From: Aeromonas eucrenophila
GTDB taxonomy: Bacteria; Pseudomonadota; Gammaproteobacteria; Enterobacterales; Aeromonadaceae
DNA length: 59,016 nucleotides
Direction of reading: 5' to 3'
Assembly: GCF_000819865.1 (NCBI RefSeq)
Contig: NZ_CDDF01000019.1
Span: 127,432-186,447, forward strand
Shown here: positions 37,121-45,863 of the stretch, in pieces
Numbering within the stretch: position 1 is the stretch's first letter
Layout: the number at the start of each line of letters is the position of its first letter
Made by a program: the position numbers and the translations under genes
The notes under the pieces: generated by a model
Databases searched by the model: none
The model's input: the letters and a program-made list of their open reading frames with translations, nothing else
Told to the model about the DNA's origin: nothing

Positions 37121-37540
37121 TTATTTCTCCATCACCACATTCCAGGGGCCATCCGCCTGGATGAAGAACAGTGCCGGTTCCTTGCCCTCCACCTTGGCCA
37201 CATGGGGCACCTTGTCGGTCAGGGCGAAGTAGGCGCCTGGGCCGAGATGGTATGCCTTGCCTCCTACCGTCAGAGTGATGGCGCCGGACACCAGGGTCAC
37301 ATAGTGATCCGCATCGTGATGGTGGTTTGGCGTCACCAGTCCCACCGGATACCTCAGGAAGAACCGGCTCGGCCCGCTGGCCATGTCACCGGAGACCGGG
37401 GCGGCGGCGATGCCGTTGCCCATGTCCTTCCACTTGAGATCGGCCTGAGTCATTACCATGGTCTCGGCGATGACCCAGGAGGGAACGCCGACCATCAGCA
37501 GCGCCGACAGCGAGAGGACGACTGCATGCATGAATTTCAT
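37121..37540 (-). CDS. Exported cupin-domain protein
   Basis: 139 residues. The start at 37540 (MKFMHAVVLSLSALLMVGVP) gives a signal peptide cleaved near IAE; AAGGAGAGAG precedes it. The cupin core has TPNHHHDADHYVTLVSGAITLTVGG (His cluster and Glu-like turn) and LGPGAYFALTDKVPHVAK. Periplasmic metal-binding cupin, function unknown. An 8-bp stem hairpin (37581-37603) lies in its leader. Confidence 0.78.
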   Translation of the reverse strand: MKFMHAVVLSLSALLMVGVPSWVIAETMVMTQADLKWKDMGNGIAAAPVSGDMASGPSRFFLRYPVGLVTPNHHHDADHYVTLVSGAITLTVGGKAYHLGPGAYFALTDKVPHVAKVEGKEPALFFIQADGPWNVVMEK

Positions 37541-37580
37541 CTGCTCTCTCCTTTGCGAGTTGAAAAACGCTTCCATCTGC

Positions 37581-37603
37581 GGCGAGGCCATCGACGCCTC
37601 GCC
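37581..37603 (-). promoter_or_regulatory. Hairpin in the leader of the exported cupin gene
   Basis: GGCGAGGC-CATCGAC-GCCTCGCC, perfect 8-bp stem 41 bp upstream of the start. Role unknown. Confidence 0.35.
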
Positions 37604-37814
37604 TCTTCAATCATAGGTCTGAGGTCGCATGCCGGGGTTGCCGAGGGCCTGAGGCGCCGCGCGTGAGGTGGCGGGGATGCTGGTTGCCTGAACGAGCCGG
37701 AACCAGCCTCTTGGCAAGGGGCGCCGAGATGGACTAGAGGATCAGAAGAGCAGCCATCCTGGGGTCACCGTTTGATGACGCCAGTGGCCCGGATCCCGCC
37801 CAGAGGAGGCAAAG

Positions 37815-38678
37815 ATGGCCGAGCAACAATCCCCGTTCGATGCCGAGCAATACAAGGGTGCGCAGCGGGCGCAGTGGAACAAGGACGGCGCGGCCTGGCG
37901 ACGCTGGAATCCGACGCTGGACGCCTGGTATGGCGAGGCGACCCGCCAGATGCTCGAGCTGGCGCACATTGTACCCGGTCAGCGGATCCTGGACGTTGCC
38001 GCCGGCGCCGGTGAGCCGGCGGTCAGTGCCGCCGCCCGGGTCGGGCCCGGAGGCTATGTGCTGGCGACCGACATCTCGGAGGGGATCATGGAGCAGGCGC
38101 GCCAGGTCGCCGATGCGCTTGGGCTCAGCCAGCTGGAGACGCGGGTCATGGATGGCGAACAGCTGACGCTGCCCGCCGATGCCTTTGACGCCGTCCTGTG
38201 CCGGCTCGGCCTGATGTACATGCCGCGGCCGCTGATCGCGCTGCGGGAATGGCGGCGGGTGCTGAAACCCGGCGGCCGAGTCGCCGTCCTGGTGTTCTCC
38301 ACGGCGGATCGCAACGACTGGGGGGCCCTGCCCGCGTCCATCATCCGCCACCGCGCACGGCTCCCGGCTCCCGCTGCGGGGCAACCCGGGCCCTTCAGTC
38401 TGGGGGCGCCTGGGGTGCTCGAAGGGTTCTTCCGGCAGGCGGGATTCGCGAGTCCCGAAGTGCAGGCTCTGCCCGTGCCCCATCGCATTGGCAGCGCAAA
38501 GGAGTACGTGCGGGTCGCCCGGGAGGCCTTCGGCGGGCTCAACGCCATGATGGCGCACCTGCCCGCGCCGGAGCGCGAGTCCATATGGAACGAAGTCGCG
38601 GCCGCGATGGGCCGCTTCGAATCGCCGGACGGGTTCGAGGTCGGGGGGGAATGCCTGCTCGTGGCGGCGACCAAATGA
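37815..38678 (+). CDS. UbiE-type class I methyltransferase
   Basis: 287 residues. Motif I ILDVAAGAGEPAVSAAARVG, then YVLATDISEGIMEQARQ, DAFDAVLCRLGLMYMPRPL and LREWRRVLKPGGRVAVLVF. GGAGG is well placed before the ATG. Resembles the UbiE/COQ5 group by the KPGG motif, but it is not UbiE itself and the substrate is unknown. It ends 66 bp from the convergent ogt stop. Confidence 0.82.
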   Translation: MAEQQSPFDAEQYKGAQRAQWNKDGAAWRRWNPTLDAWYGEATRQMLELAHIVPGQRILDVAAGAGEPAVSAAARVGPGGYVLATDISEGIMEQARQVADALGLSQLETRVMDGEQLTLPADAFDAVLCRLGLMYMPRPLIALREWRRVLKPGGRVAVLVFSTADRNDWGALPASIIRHRARLPAPAAGQPGPFSLGAPGVLEGFFRQAGFASPEVQALPVPHRIGSAKEYVRVAREAFGGLNAMMAHLPAPERESIWNEVAAAMGRFESPDGFEVGGECLLVAATK

Positions 38679-38744
38679 GCCGGGCCAGCCGCGCATGTCG
38701 GCTGGATGCGACTCATGGGATCAGAGCCGCTTCCGCCCCTGCGC

Positions 38745-39221
38745 TCAACACGCGATGCCTTCGAGTTTCAACAGCGCCTGCTTGATGGGCAGGCCCCCCG
38801 CGTAGCCGGTCAGGCTGCCGTCCCGGCCGATCACGCGGTGGCAGGGGACTATGATGGACAGCGGATTGCGGCCGTTCGCCGCCCCCACCGCCCGCATGGC
38901 GGTCGGCTTGCCGATGGCAAGCGCGATGTCGCGGTAGCTGCGGGTCTCGCCATAGGGGATGTCGCACAATGCCTGCCACACCGCCTGCTGAAATGGCGTG
39001 CCCTGGGCCGCGAGCGGCAGGGTGAAGCGTTGCAGCTCACCCGCGAAGTAGGCCCGAAACTGCGCGAGATAGGGGGCCAGTGCCTCGCTGTCTCGCTGCC
39101 ACTCATCTTGTTTTGGCAGGGTGCGCAGGCCGTCCACGAAGTCCACGTGGCGCAGGCCGGTCTCGTCGATGGCGACCAGCAGCGCGCCGCAGGCGGTATC
39201 CAGAAAGTCATAACGGATCAT
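38745..39221 (-). CDS. ogt: O6-alkylguanine-DNA alkyltransferase Ogt
   Basis: 158 residues. Active-site motif SIIVPCHRVIGRDGSLTGYAGGL with the acceptor Cys in PCHR, preceded by GTPFQQAVWQALCDIPYGETRSY and AVGAANGRNP. Repairs O6-methylguanine and O4-methylthymine by transferring the alkyl group to its own Cys. Its ATG overlaps the stop of the upstream Ada/AlkA fusion as ATGA, and AAGGAG lies inside that gene's end, so the two repair proteins are translationally coupled. Confidence 0.94.
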   Translation of the reverse strand: MIRYDFLDTACGALLVAIDETGLRHVDFVDGLRTLPKQDEWQRDSEALAPYLAQFRAYFAGELQRFTLPLAAQGTPFQQAVWQALCDIPYGETRSYRDIALAIGKPTAMRAVGAANGRNPLSIIVPCHRVIGRDGSLTGYAGGLPIKQALLKLEGIAC

Positions 39222-40732
39222 GATGTTGTCTCCTTGTTTTCCTGTGACGTCACGGCTTGAGTCAGCAGCGCGGGTTGCTCGCTCATGGCGTGCCACAGCC
39301 AGCTCGCGGCATAGGCGCGCCAGGGTTGCCAGGCGGTGCTCAAGGCCTTCACCTCCTTGACCGGTAACTTGATGCCGCCGCCGAGCGCCTTTTGCAGCAC
39401 CAGATCGGAGGCGGGGAAGGCATCCGGATCCTGGCCGGTGCGCAGTCGCCAGTAGGCGATGGTCCAGGGGCCTATGCCCGGCAGCGCCAGCAGTTGCTCG
39501 TCGCTCGCCGTGGCGAGGGTGATCTCACCGCTCGCGATCGCCGCGGCTATGCCCTGCAAGGTTCTGATCCGGCTGCCCGGCATGCCGATGCCGTCCAGAT
39601 CGAGCGCGCACAGCTGTGCCGGGGTCGGCAGCGCGCTGACCCCGAACTGCGCCTCGGTGCGTGTCACCAAGCGCCCCATGATGGTGATGGCGCCCTTGAC
39701 CGACACCTGCTGGCCGACGATGGCGCGCAGCAGCACCTCATACTCATCCCAGCCCCCCGGCAGTCGCACCCCGGGCCAGCAAGCCTGTATCCGCGCGAGC
39801 AGCGGATCCTGTCCGAGCCGCTCGCCGATGCGGGTCATGTCTGCATCGAGATCCCACATGCGCCGCACGCGATACAAGAGATCCGGCAGCGCACCTGGCG
39901 GCAGATCCCGCAGCGTCAGCTTGAGGTGGTTCCCCTCGCCGGGCTCGATGCGGATCCAGCCTTCCCGCTCGCCTACCTTGTGGCGCCGCTCGTAGCCGTG
40001 CTCGTCGACGCGCTCCAGCCCCGGGATGGCGCGCAGCCGGTAGAACGCCAGCATGGCTTGCACGTCGAACGGCGGCCTATACGTCAGTTGCAGTGTCAGG
40101 CTCGGTTGAGTTGTCGCTGCACCGCCCTCTTGCGATACGCCGTCCCGCTTGCGCAGTGCGCTCGGGGCCAGGCCATAGGCGTGCTGCCACGCATCGTTGA
40201 AGCGGCGGATGCTCGCAAAGCCTGCCGCGAACGCGATGTCGGTGATGGGCAGCGCGGTCTCCGTCAGCAGCCGTTTCGCGAGCAGCAGGCGGCGCGTCTG
40301 CTCCACCTGCTTCGGCGAGGCGCCGAGGTGTTGCTCGAACTGGCGTCTCAGCGTGCGCTCCGTGATGCCGGCTTCGGTTGCAAGCACGCCGAGCGTGCTG
40401 TCCGCGAGCTCACCGCGTTCGATGCGCGCCAGCACCTGGCCGACCAGGCTTGGCAGCTCGCCGCCGGACGAGGGTGCGAGCTCCGGTCGGCAGCGCAGGC
40501 AGGGGCGCAGTCCGTGTTGTTCCGCCGCCGCGGCGACGCGGAAATACTGCACGTTATGCTCGTGAGGCGCACGCGCCGGGCAGATAGGCCGGCAGTAGAT
40601 GCCGGTGGACAGCACGCCGGTGAAGAAGCGGCCGTCGAAGCGCGCGTCCCGGGCGAGCCGGGCGGCGTGGCACTGCTCGCGGGTGAGACCGGGGATGATC
40701 TCATCTGGGGATCCGGGCTGCTCGATATTCAT
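39218..40732 (-). CDS. Ada (N-terminal)-AlkA fusion: alkylation-sensing regulator/3-methyladenine glycosylase
   Basis: 504 residues from ATG 40732 (GGAG 9 bases upstream; an upstream ATG at 40759 is possible). Residues about 15-85 match the Ada zinc/methylphosphotriester domain with four Cys (TGIYCRPICPAR, RPCLRCRPE). An AraC-type HTH follows (ITERTLRRQFEQHLGASPKQVEQTRR, ITDIAFAAGFASIRRFNDAW). The second half is AlkA: an N-terminal domain (LTYRPPFDVQAMLAFYRLRAIPG), then HhH-GPD with LPGIGPWTIAYWRLR and the catalytic Asp in FPASDLVLQKAL. It combines methyl-phosphotriester sensing and base excision; with ogt directly downstream it replaces the split E. coli ada/alkA arrangement. Adaptive induction is inferred. 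Confidence 0.9.
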   Translation of the reverse strand: MNIEQPGSPDEIIPGLTREQCHAARLARDARFDGRFFTGVLSTGIYCRPICPARAPHEHNVQYFRVAAAAEQHGLRPCLRCRPELAPSSGGELPSLVGQVLARIERGELADSTLGVLATEAGITERTLRRQFEQHLGASPKQVEQTRRLLLAKRLLTETALPITDIAFAAGFASIRRFNDAWQHAYGLAPSALRKRDGVSQEGGAATTQPSLTLQLTYRPPFDVQAMLAFYRLRAIPGLERVDEHGYERRHKVGEREGWIRIEPGEGNHLKLTLRDLPPGALPDLLYRVRRMWDLDADMTRIGERLGQDPLLARIQACWPGVRLPGGWDEYEVLLRAIVGQQVSVKGAITIMGRLVTRTEAQFGVSALPTPAQLCALDLDGIGMPGSRIRTLQGIAAAIASGEITLATASDEQLLALPGIGPWTIAYWRLRTGQDPDAFPASDLVLQKALGGGIKLPVKEVKALSTAWQPWRAYAASWLWHAMSEQPALLTQAVTSQENKETTS

Positions 40733-40863
40733 GGGGACGACTCCGCAGATGCTGTTCATGCTCTGAGACTAAGCGGGGACGAGGGGGCTGACTAGCCAAA
40801 AACGGACAGGGATAGGAAAAATAGTCGGGGCAGGGATCTTATGGACAAGAGGGATAAAAAAAT

Positions 40864-40884
40864 GGCGCCCCGAGTCAGGGCGCC
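40864..40884 (-). terminator. Terminator of the M32 carboxypeptidase gene
   Basis: On the minus strand GGCGCCC-TGACTCG-GGGCGCC followed by ATTTTTTTATC. Confidence 0.82.
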
Positions 40885-40906
40885 GTTTGTTGCATCAGGG
40901 CAGAGG

Positions 40907-42385
40907 TTACTTTAGATAACGCTGCTCAAGGTGTTTGCGCAGCCACTGCGGATTCAACGCCTCGCCGGTTGCGTTGCGGATAAGCGTATCGGTGTCGTGC
41001 AGGCTGCCCTGGGACCAGATATGGCGGCCAAGCCACGCGAAGATCTCCGGCAGGCGGCCCGCCGCGATCAGGCCGCCCATCTCGCCCAAGTCTTTCTCCA
41101 GTGCGAAGCGCAGCTGCGCCGCGTACATGGCGCCGAGCGTGTAACTCGGGAAGTAACCGAACGAGCCGTCCGTCCAGTGGATGTCCTGCATGCAGCCATT
41201 GCGGTAGTTGTCCCTCGTCGACAGCCCGAGCCACTGCTGCATCTTTGCATCCCACAGCTCGGGGATGTCAGCGACCTCGATGCGTCCCTCGATGAGATCC
41301 CGCTCCAGTTCGTAGCGCAGGATCACGTGGGCCGGGTAGGTCACCTCATCCGCATCGACACGGATGAAGCCGGGCTCGACGCGGTTGTACAGCTTCGCAA
41401 GGTTCGCCGGATCCAGCGCGGGCTGGGTGCCGAAGTGCGACCGGATGCGCGGCGCGAGCAGGGCCAGGAACGCCGGCGAGTGGCCGAGCTGCATCTCGCA
41501 GAACAGGCTCTGGCTCTCGTGAATGCCCATGGATCGTGCCTCGGCGACCGGCTGGCCGAGCAGATGGCGCGGCAGTCCCTGCTCGTAACGGGCGTGACCC
41601 GTCTCGTGCACTATGCCCATCAGGCTGGAGACGAATTCGTCCTCGTTGTAGCGCGTGGTGATGCGCACGTCCGTCGGCACGCCGCCGCAGAACGGGTGGC
41701 TGCTCACGTCGAGCCGGCCGTGGGCGAAATCGAAGCCGAGCAGCCCCATCACCTCCTGACCGAGCGCCTGTTGCGTCGCTATGGGGAAGGGGCCCTGCGG
41801 GAGCAAGATGGCGTCCTGCTTCTGCCGCTCGCTCACCGTCTGGATAAGGCCGGGCAGCCAGCTCGTCAGATCGCCGAAGATCTCGTCCAGCCGCGCGCTC
41901 GTCATGCCGGGCTCGTACAGCGCCAGCATGGCGTCGTAGGGGCGCACGTTCAGCGCCTCGGCGCGCAAGGCCGCCACTTCTCGCGACAGCTTCACCACCT
42001 CTTTCAGGTTCGGTGCGAAGCCCGCCCAGTCATTCTCCTTGCGCTGGCGACGCCAGGCGTGCTCGCACTTGCTGCCGGCCAGAGACAGGGCCTCCACCAG
42101 CGCCGTGGGCAGCAGGCTCGCATCCTGCCAGTGGCGCTTGATCTCGCCCAGGTTCGCGCGCTGGGTCGCATCCAGGCTCTCGCCTTCGGCCTTGGCTATC
42201 CAGCCGCCAAGTTCCGGGGCGGTGCGCTTCTCGTGAATGAGCACGCCGAGCTCGGCCATGGCCTCGGCACGCGCCTCGTTGCCGCCCTCCGGCATCATGG
42301 CGGCCTGATCCCAGCCGCAGATGGCACTGAGGTGGCTGAGACGGTGCAGCTGTTGCTGATGTTGTTCGAGCTTCTGATATGACAT
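40907..42385 (-). CDS. M32-family (Taq-type) metallocarboxypeptidase
   Basis: 492 residues, the family length. Zinc motif HETGH at residues 260-264 (GIVHETGHARYEQGLP), with family motifs DVRITTRYNEDEF, GIHESQSLFCE, HVILRYELERDLIEG, and CMQDIHWTDGSFGYFPSYTLG. The start at 42385 (MSYQKLEQHQQQL) follows AAGGACAA. A cytoplasmic broad-specificity zinc carboxypeptidase. Confidence 0.95.
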   Translation of the reverse strand: MSYQKLEQHQQQLHRLSHLSAICGWDQAAMMPEGGNEARAEAMAELGVLIHEKRTAPELGGWIAKAEGESLDATQRANLGEIKRHWQDASLLPTALVEALSLAGSKCEHAWRRQRKENDWAGFAPNLKEVVKLSREVAALRAEALNVRPYDAMLALYEPGMTSARLDEIFGDLTSWLPGLIQTVSERQKQDAILLPQGPFPIATQQALGQEVMGLLGFDFAHGRLDVSSHPFCGGVPTDVRITTRYNEDEFVSSLMGIVHETGHARYEQGLPRHLLGQPVAEARSMGIHESQSLFCEMQLGHSPAFLALLAPRIRSHFGTQPALDPANLAKLYNRVEPGFIRVDADEVTYPAHVILRYELERDLIEGRIEVADIPELWDAKMQQWLGLSTRDNYRNGCMQDIHWTDGSFGYFPSYTLGAMYAAQLRFALEKDLGEMGGLIAAGRLPEIFAWLGRHIWSQGSLHDTDTLIRNATGEALNPQWLRKHLEQRYLK

Positions 42386-42489
42386 GGAATTGTCCTTGTT
42401 ATCGCCCTGAGAGAATCGACCCCGTACCTGGCATGATCGGGGCGCCTCGATGCTAGCACCGCCGTCAGGCGTTTTTCCACTCCCGGTGC

Positions 42490-43071
42490 TCAACCGAGCC
42501 GCTTCTGATGGCGTTCGCGGTTCTCCGCCTTCTGGCGCTCGCTCTTTCGCAGCAAGACATAGAGCGCGCCGCTGCCGCCGTGACGGCGCTCGGCACTGTG
42601 AATGGCCATGACCTCGGGCAGTTGTGGCAACCAGGCGCTGACATGGCTCTTGAGCATGGCGCGCGGGGTGCTGCGCTCCCCCTTGCCGTGCAGGATCAGC
42701 AGGCAGCGGATATCCCGCTGAGCGCAGTCCCGGATGAACTGCACCAGGGCGACCCGTGCCTCGTTCAGCGTCTTCTGATGCAGATCCAGGCTGGCCTGCA
42801 GCTCGTATTTGCCGAGCCGCAGCTTCTTGTAGACCCCCTCCTGCACCCCGTCGCGCTTGAAGCCGACGATGTCGTGGGGATCGAGCATCTCGATCCCTTC
42901 CATGCCGAGGGGATCTTGGGATAACGGGTCGGCACTGGCGGCCTGTCGGCGTGCGAGTTGCGCCTCGGTCGGAGGGTTGTTGCCCGCAGGAGGGGCTAGA
43001 TGGTCGCTGCGAAGGGGCCGCACACCGGCCACCTCCTGCAGGAACAGTGAGAGTTCGTCGTCATGAGACAC
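42490..43071 (-). CDS. smrA: SmrA-type Smr-domain DNA endonuclease
   Basis: 193 residues, GTG start at 43071 with GGGGAG 6-9 bases upstream. N-terminal region rich in DPL/DLG turns (DPLSQDPLGMEGIEMLDPHD), then the Smr domain: LDLHQKTLNEARVALVQFI, CLLILHGKGERS and HGGSGALYVLLRKSE. The LDLHQ and HGKG motifs are Smr hallmarks. E. coli SmrA is a nicking endonuclease of similar size; the stand-alone domain lacks MutS. Confidence 0.88.
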   Translation of the reverse strand: MSHDDELSLFLQEVAGVRPLRSDHLAPPAGNNPPTEAQLARRQAASADPLSQDPLGMEGIEMLDPHDIVGFKRDGVQEGVYKKLRLGKYELQASLDLHQKTLNEARVALVQFIRDCAQRDIRCLLILHGKGERSTPRAMLKSHVSAWLPQLPEVMAIHSAERRHGGSGALYVLLRKSERQKAENRERHQKRLG

Positions 43072-43164
43072 GGCAGGCTCCCCGCATGAGAATGAGCGGG
43101 CATTATAGCGGGGCAGGGCCTTGCTTTGAATGGCAGCCAGCGGTCGGCCGGTTTACCCGCCGGC

Positions 43165-43191
43165 TTATTGCTGCCTGGTCGGCGGCTCAGT
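43165..43191 (-). repeat. Degenerate copy of the DUF3149 gene 3' end
   Basis: Minus strand reads TEPPTRQQ and TAA against AKPPTEEQ and TAA in the gene (43219-43245), followed in both by CCGGCGGG. The offset of 54 bp is a multiple of three, and no stop intervenes between the two. Confidence 0.65.
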
Positions 43192-43218
43192 CCTCACCTG
43201 GTCTGGCGCCCCGCCGGT

Positions 43219-43368
43219 TTATTGCTCCTCGGTGGGGGGCTTGGCGTTCATCACCTTGTAGATGAAGTAGACCGCGTAGGAGCTGATCAGCAGGAAGGTG
43301 CCGATAATCACCAGCATGGACATCAGCCCCACGCTGTTGCCAAACATCAGGTTCATCCAAAATTCCAT
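43219..43368 (-). CDS. DUF3149 single-helix membrane micro-protein
   Basis: 49 residues. The start at 43368 (MEFWMNLMFGNSVGLMS) follows AGGAG. One membrane helix (LMSMLVIIGTFLLISSYAVYFIYKVM) and a short polar tail. DUF3149 proteins are small inner-membrane proteins with no known role; the F-L-x-x-MFGN-x-VGL start is characteristic. The end of the gene is echoed downstream. Confidence 0.8.
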   Translation of the reverse strand: MEFWMNLMFGNSVGLMSMLVIIGTFLLISSYAVYFIYKVMNAKPPTEEQ

Positions 43369-43547
43369 CTCGTTCACTCCTGTCGTCCTCTTGATGACAG
43401 GCATGATAGATACCTCTTTGGGAGGAATGAGATGATCCCGATCAAGTCCCGTTGTGGTTATTAAACCGGCAGTCCGTTCTGTGAGCTGCCTCGCACCCGG
43501 CACCAGATTGAGGAGGGGCCGGGTGATCTTGGCGGCCGTTCAGGCCG

Positions 43548-44447
43548 TCAATTCGTCGTCTGCGTCGCGGTCTGCGCCTTGGGCTCGGTGAGCGCAGTGA
43601 TGCGCCAGCCTTGCTGCTCCAGCAGGGCGAGCAGGCCCTGATCGCCGTAAAGATGCAGCGCGCCTACCACGATAAAGCTCTCGTTTGGCAGCGTCGGCCA
43701 CTTCTTGACCCAGTTGCGGTTGCGCTCCGCCAGCAGGGTCTGTTCCAGCCAGGCTTGCAGTTTCGGCGGTGCCATCTCCTCCCTGAGCAGGTTGATGAGG
43801 GTGGCTTGATCCCCGTCTTGCCACGCGCTCATCACCTTGGCAAAACCGGCCTCGAGTTCGGGCAGCTCATCCAGGGTGCTCTCCAGCATTAGGGTCTGGT
43901 TGTCGCCGACGCTGGCGAGGTAGCCGAGCTGCTCGAGCAGGGTCTCCAGCCCGACGATGGGTTTGCCCCCCTCGTTCGCCCGCTTCGCGAAGTGCTGATC
44001 CACCCCATACTCGCCGCTGTAGCCGGTGCGCTCCAGCGCCGCCTGGGTCAGGGTGATGGCCGCGAACCAGGGCCGCAGCGGGGCCAGCATGGTTTCGGTG
44101 AGACCGTTCTGGCCGGCGGCGATCAGGGTGCGGCGGTAGAGATCGAGCGGCAGGTGATCCTTGAGCGTCTTGCCATCCACCAGTCGGGTGATGGCGCCCA
44201 TCTCTTGCCACTGCGCCTGGGTGATGTGGGTCATGTCGACCTCCATCACCAGGGTGCGGCTCTGTTGCCAGGCGCGCTCGACGGGATCGGGCAGGGGATA
44301 GAGGGAAGGCTTGCCCGCATGGATGGAGCCCAGCAGCCAGTGTTGCTCGTTGCCTTTTTCGATGCGATAGAAGGCCGGATCGGCGATGGCCTGCAGCGGC
44401 AGCAGCAGGCACAGCAGCAGGGAGAACAGCGGGGGATGAAATCTCAT
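43548..44447 (-). CDS. TraB/GumN-family exported protein
   Basis: 299 residues. Signal peptide LLLCLLLPLQAIA. TraB/GumN pattern: GNEQHWLLGSIHAGKPSLYPLP, LEVDMTH-type segment (LVMEVDMTHIT), GVDQHFAKRA, GLETLLEQL, and ESFIVVGALHLYGDQGLLALLEQQGW near the end. The GSIHAG and GALHL histidine motifs are those of the predicted metalloprotease fold. Probably periplasmic; activity unproven in most members. Confidence 0.85.
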   Translation of the reverse strand: MRFHPPLFSLLLCLLLPLQAIADPAFYRIEKGNEQHWLLGSIHAGKPSLYPLPDPVERAWQQSRTLVMEVDMTHITQAQWQEMGAITRLVDGKTLKDHLPLDLYRRTLIAAGQNGLTETMLAPLRPWFAAITLTQAALERTGYSGEYGVDQHFAKRANEGGKPIVGLETLLEQLGYLASVGDNQTLMLESTLDELPELEAGFAKVMSAWQDGDQATLINLLREEMAPPKLQAWLEQTLLAERNRNWVKKWPTLPNESFIVVGALHLYGDQGLLALLEQQGWRITALTEPKAQTATQTTN

Positions 44448-44517
44448 GAGGTACCTTATGCGAGCGGGATGACTTCTCTATGATAAGTCCTCATTTGTCA
44501 CAGCCAAGAGGTTTCCC

Positions 44518-44850
44518 ATGCCCCACCTTCGTTTTCGGGCAGTTTCTGTCGACACCCTTCAGCGGATAAGCACTCCTCTGCTGGCGGAACTCTGCGCCCT
44601 GACCGGCGGCAAGCCGGAGTTTGTCACCCTGGAGTGCGTCGACAGCATCCGGGTGCGTGACGGCGCCATCGAGGCCGGTTTCCCCTTCGTGGAGCTGGTC
44701 TGGTTCGAGCGGCCCCAGGAAGTGCAAGATGCCGCCGCCGCCCTCATCACCCGCCACCTGAAGGCGGTGCTGGGGGAGCAGACCTATGTGGTGGTGCAGG
44801 TGCTGCCCATAGTCAAGAGCCACTACTACAGCAACGGTGAGCACTACTAG
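44518..44850 (+). CDS. DUF1904 family protein
   Basis: 110 residues starting MPHLRFRAVSVDTLQRIS. The tautomerase-like small fold and the sequence FVELVWFERPQEVQDAAAALITRHLK match DUF1904. AAGAGG precedes the ATG. Function unknown. Confidence 0.78.
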   Translation: MPHLRFRAVSVDTLQRISTPLLAELCALTGGKPEFVTLECVDSIRVRDGAIEAGFPFVELVWFERPQEVQDAAAALITRHLKAVLGEQTYVVVQVLPIVKSHYYSNGEHY

Positions 44851-44926
44851 GGCATCTGTGTGGCTGGATCCCGCAGGGGCAATGGGCGGAACTATCGCCC
44901 CCTGCGCGATCGATGGTTGTTGCGGC

Positions 44927-45757
44927 TCAGGCGGATTTGATCAGCAGCCTGTCGAGCCAGCGGCTCGGCAGCAGACGGCGCAGCACGCTGAACAGCTTGG
45001 TCGGGAAGGTGACCGGATAGCGGTGTTTCGGCCGCTTGCTCTTGAGTGCATGGAGCAGCGGCGCTATGCAGGCCTCGCTTGGCAGGGTGAAGCCACGGGC
45101 GCCTCCCTCCCGCTCCAGCCGGCTCAGGGTCTGGCCATAGGCGGCCTGATGGCGGCTCGCCTCGGGAGCGATGTGGCGCAGGAAGGCGGCGCGGGCATTG
45201 GCGCGAAAGCGGGTGTCGATGGGGCCGGGCTCGATCAGGCTCAGTTGCACGCCGGTGCCTTTGAGCTCCAGGCGCAGGGTGTCGGTGTAGCCCTCCAGCG
45301 CGAATTTGCTGGCGTTGTAGGCGCCGCGAAACTTCATGGCCACCAGGCCGAGCACTGAGCTGTTCTGCACTATGCGCCCTTCTCCCGCCGACAGCATGGT
45401 CGGCAGCACCTGACGAATGAGGTGATGCCAGCCAAACAGGTTGGTATTGAACTGCTCCCGCAGCGCGGCCGTGGGCAAGTCTTCCAGCGCACCGGGCTGA
45501 CCGTAGGCGCCGTTGTTGAACAGCCCATAGAGGCGCCCCCCGGCCAGGGACAGGGCCTCGGCGGCGCCCTGCTCTATGCTGGCCTCGTCGGCGAGATCCA
45601 GCCGCACTGCCAGCAGACCCTGCTGGCGCAGCGAGGCCACATCTTCCTCCTTGCGGGCGGAGGCGATGACGGTGAAGCCGTGAGCCCCGAGCGCCTTGGC
45701 GGCGGCGAGGCCGATGCCGCTGGAGCAGCCGGTGATGAGTACGAAGGGGTGGGGCAT
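44927..45757 (-). CDS. Short-chain dehydrogenase/reductase
   Basis: 276 residues. Cofactor motif TGCSSGIGLAAAKAL, NNGAYGQPG (NNAG variant) and catalytic YNASKFALEGYTDTLRLEL. The start at 45757 (MPHPFVLITG) is set by the Rossmann strand. Classical SDR; NAD(P) specificity and substrate unknown. The C-terminal tail SKRPKHRYPVTFPTKLFSVLRRLLPSRW is basic and may bind membranes. Confidence 0.86.
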   Translation of the reverse strand: MPHPFVLITGCSSGIGLAAAKALGAHGFTVIASARKEEDVASLRQQGLLAVRLDLADEASIEQGAAEALSLAGGRLYGLFNNGAYGQPGALEDLPTAALREQFNTNLFGWHHLIRQVLPTMLSAGEGRIVQNSSVLGLVAMKFRGAYNASKFALEGYTDTLRLELKGTGVQLSLIEPGPIDTRFRANARAAFLRHIAPEASRHQAAYGQTLSRLEREGGARGFTLPSEACIAPLLHALKSKRPKHRYPVTFPTKLFSVLRRLLPSRWLDRLLIKSA

Positions 45758-45819
45758 GGGGTTGTCCTTGGCGGGGTCAGAATGGCTGAGGGCATGGTAG
45801 CCCGAGCGCCCCAAAAACA

Positions 45820-45843
45820 AAACCGGGCCCAAGGGCCCGGTTT
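45820..45843 (-). terminator. Terminator of chiP
   Basis: AAACCGGGCCC-TT-GGGCCCGGTTT followed on the minus strand by TGTTTTTGG; 20 bp past the chiP stop. Confidence 0.85.
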
Positions 45844-45863
45844 GCTTATCTGCTACCCCCTGA

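Noticed and set aside
40931..42382. 483-codon open frame opposite the M32 carboxypeptidase
   Set aside because: Antisense shadow; no family motif.
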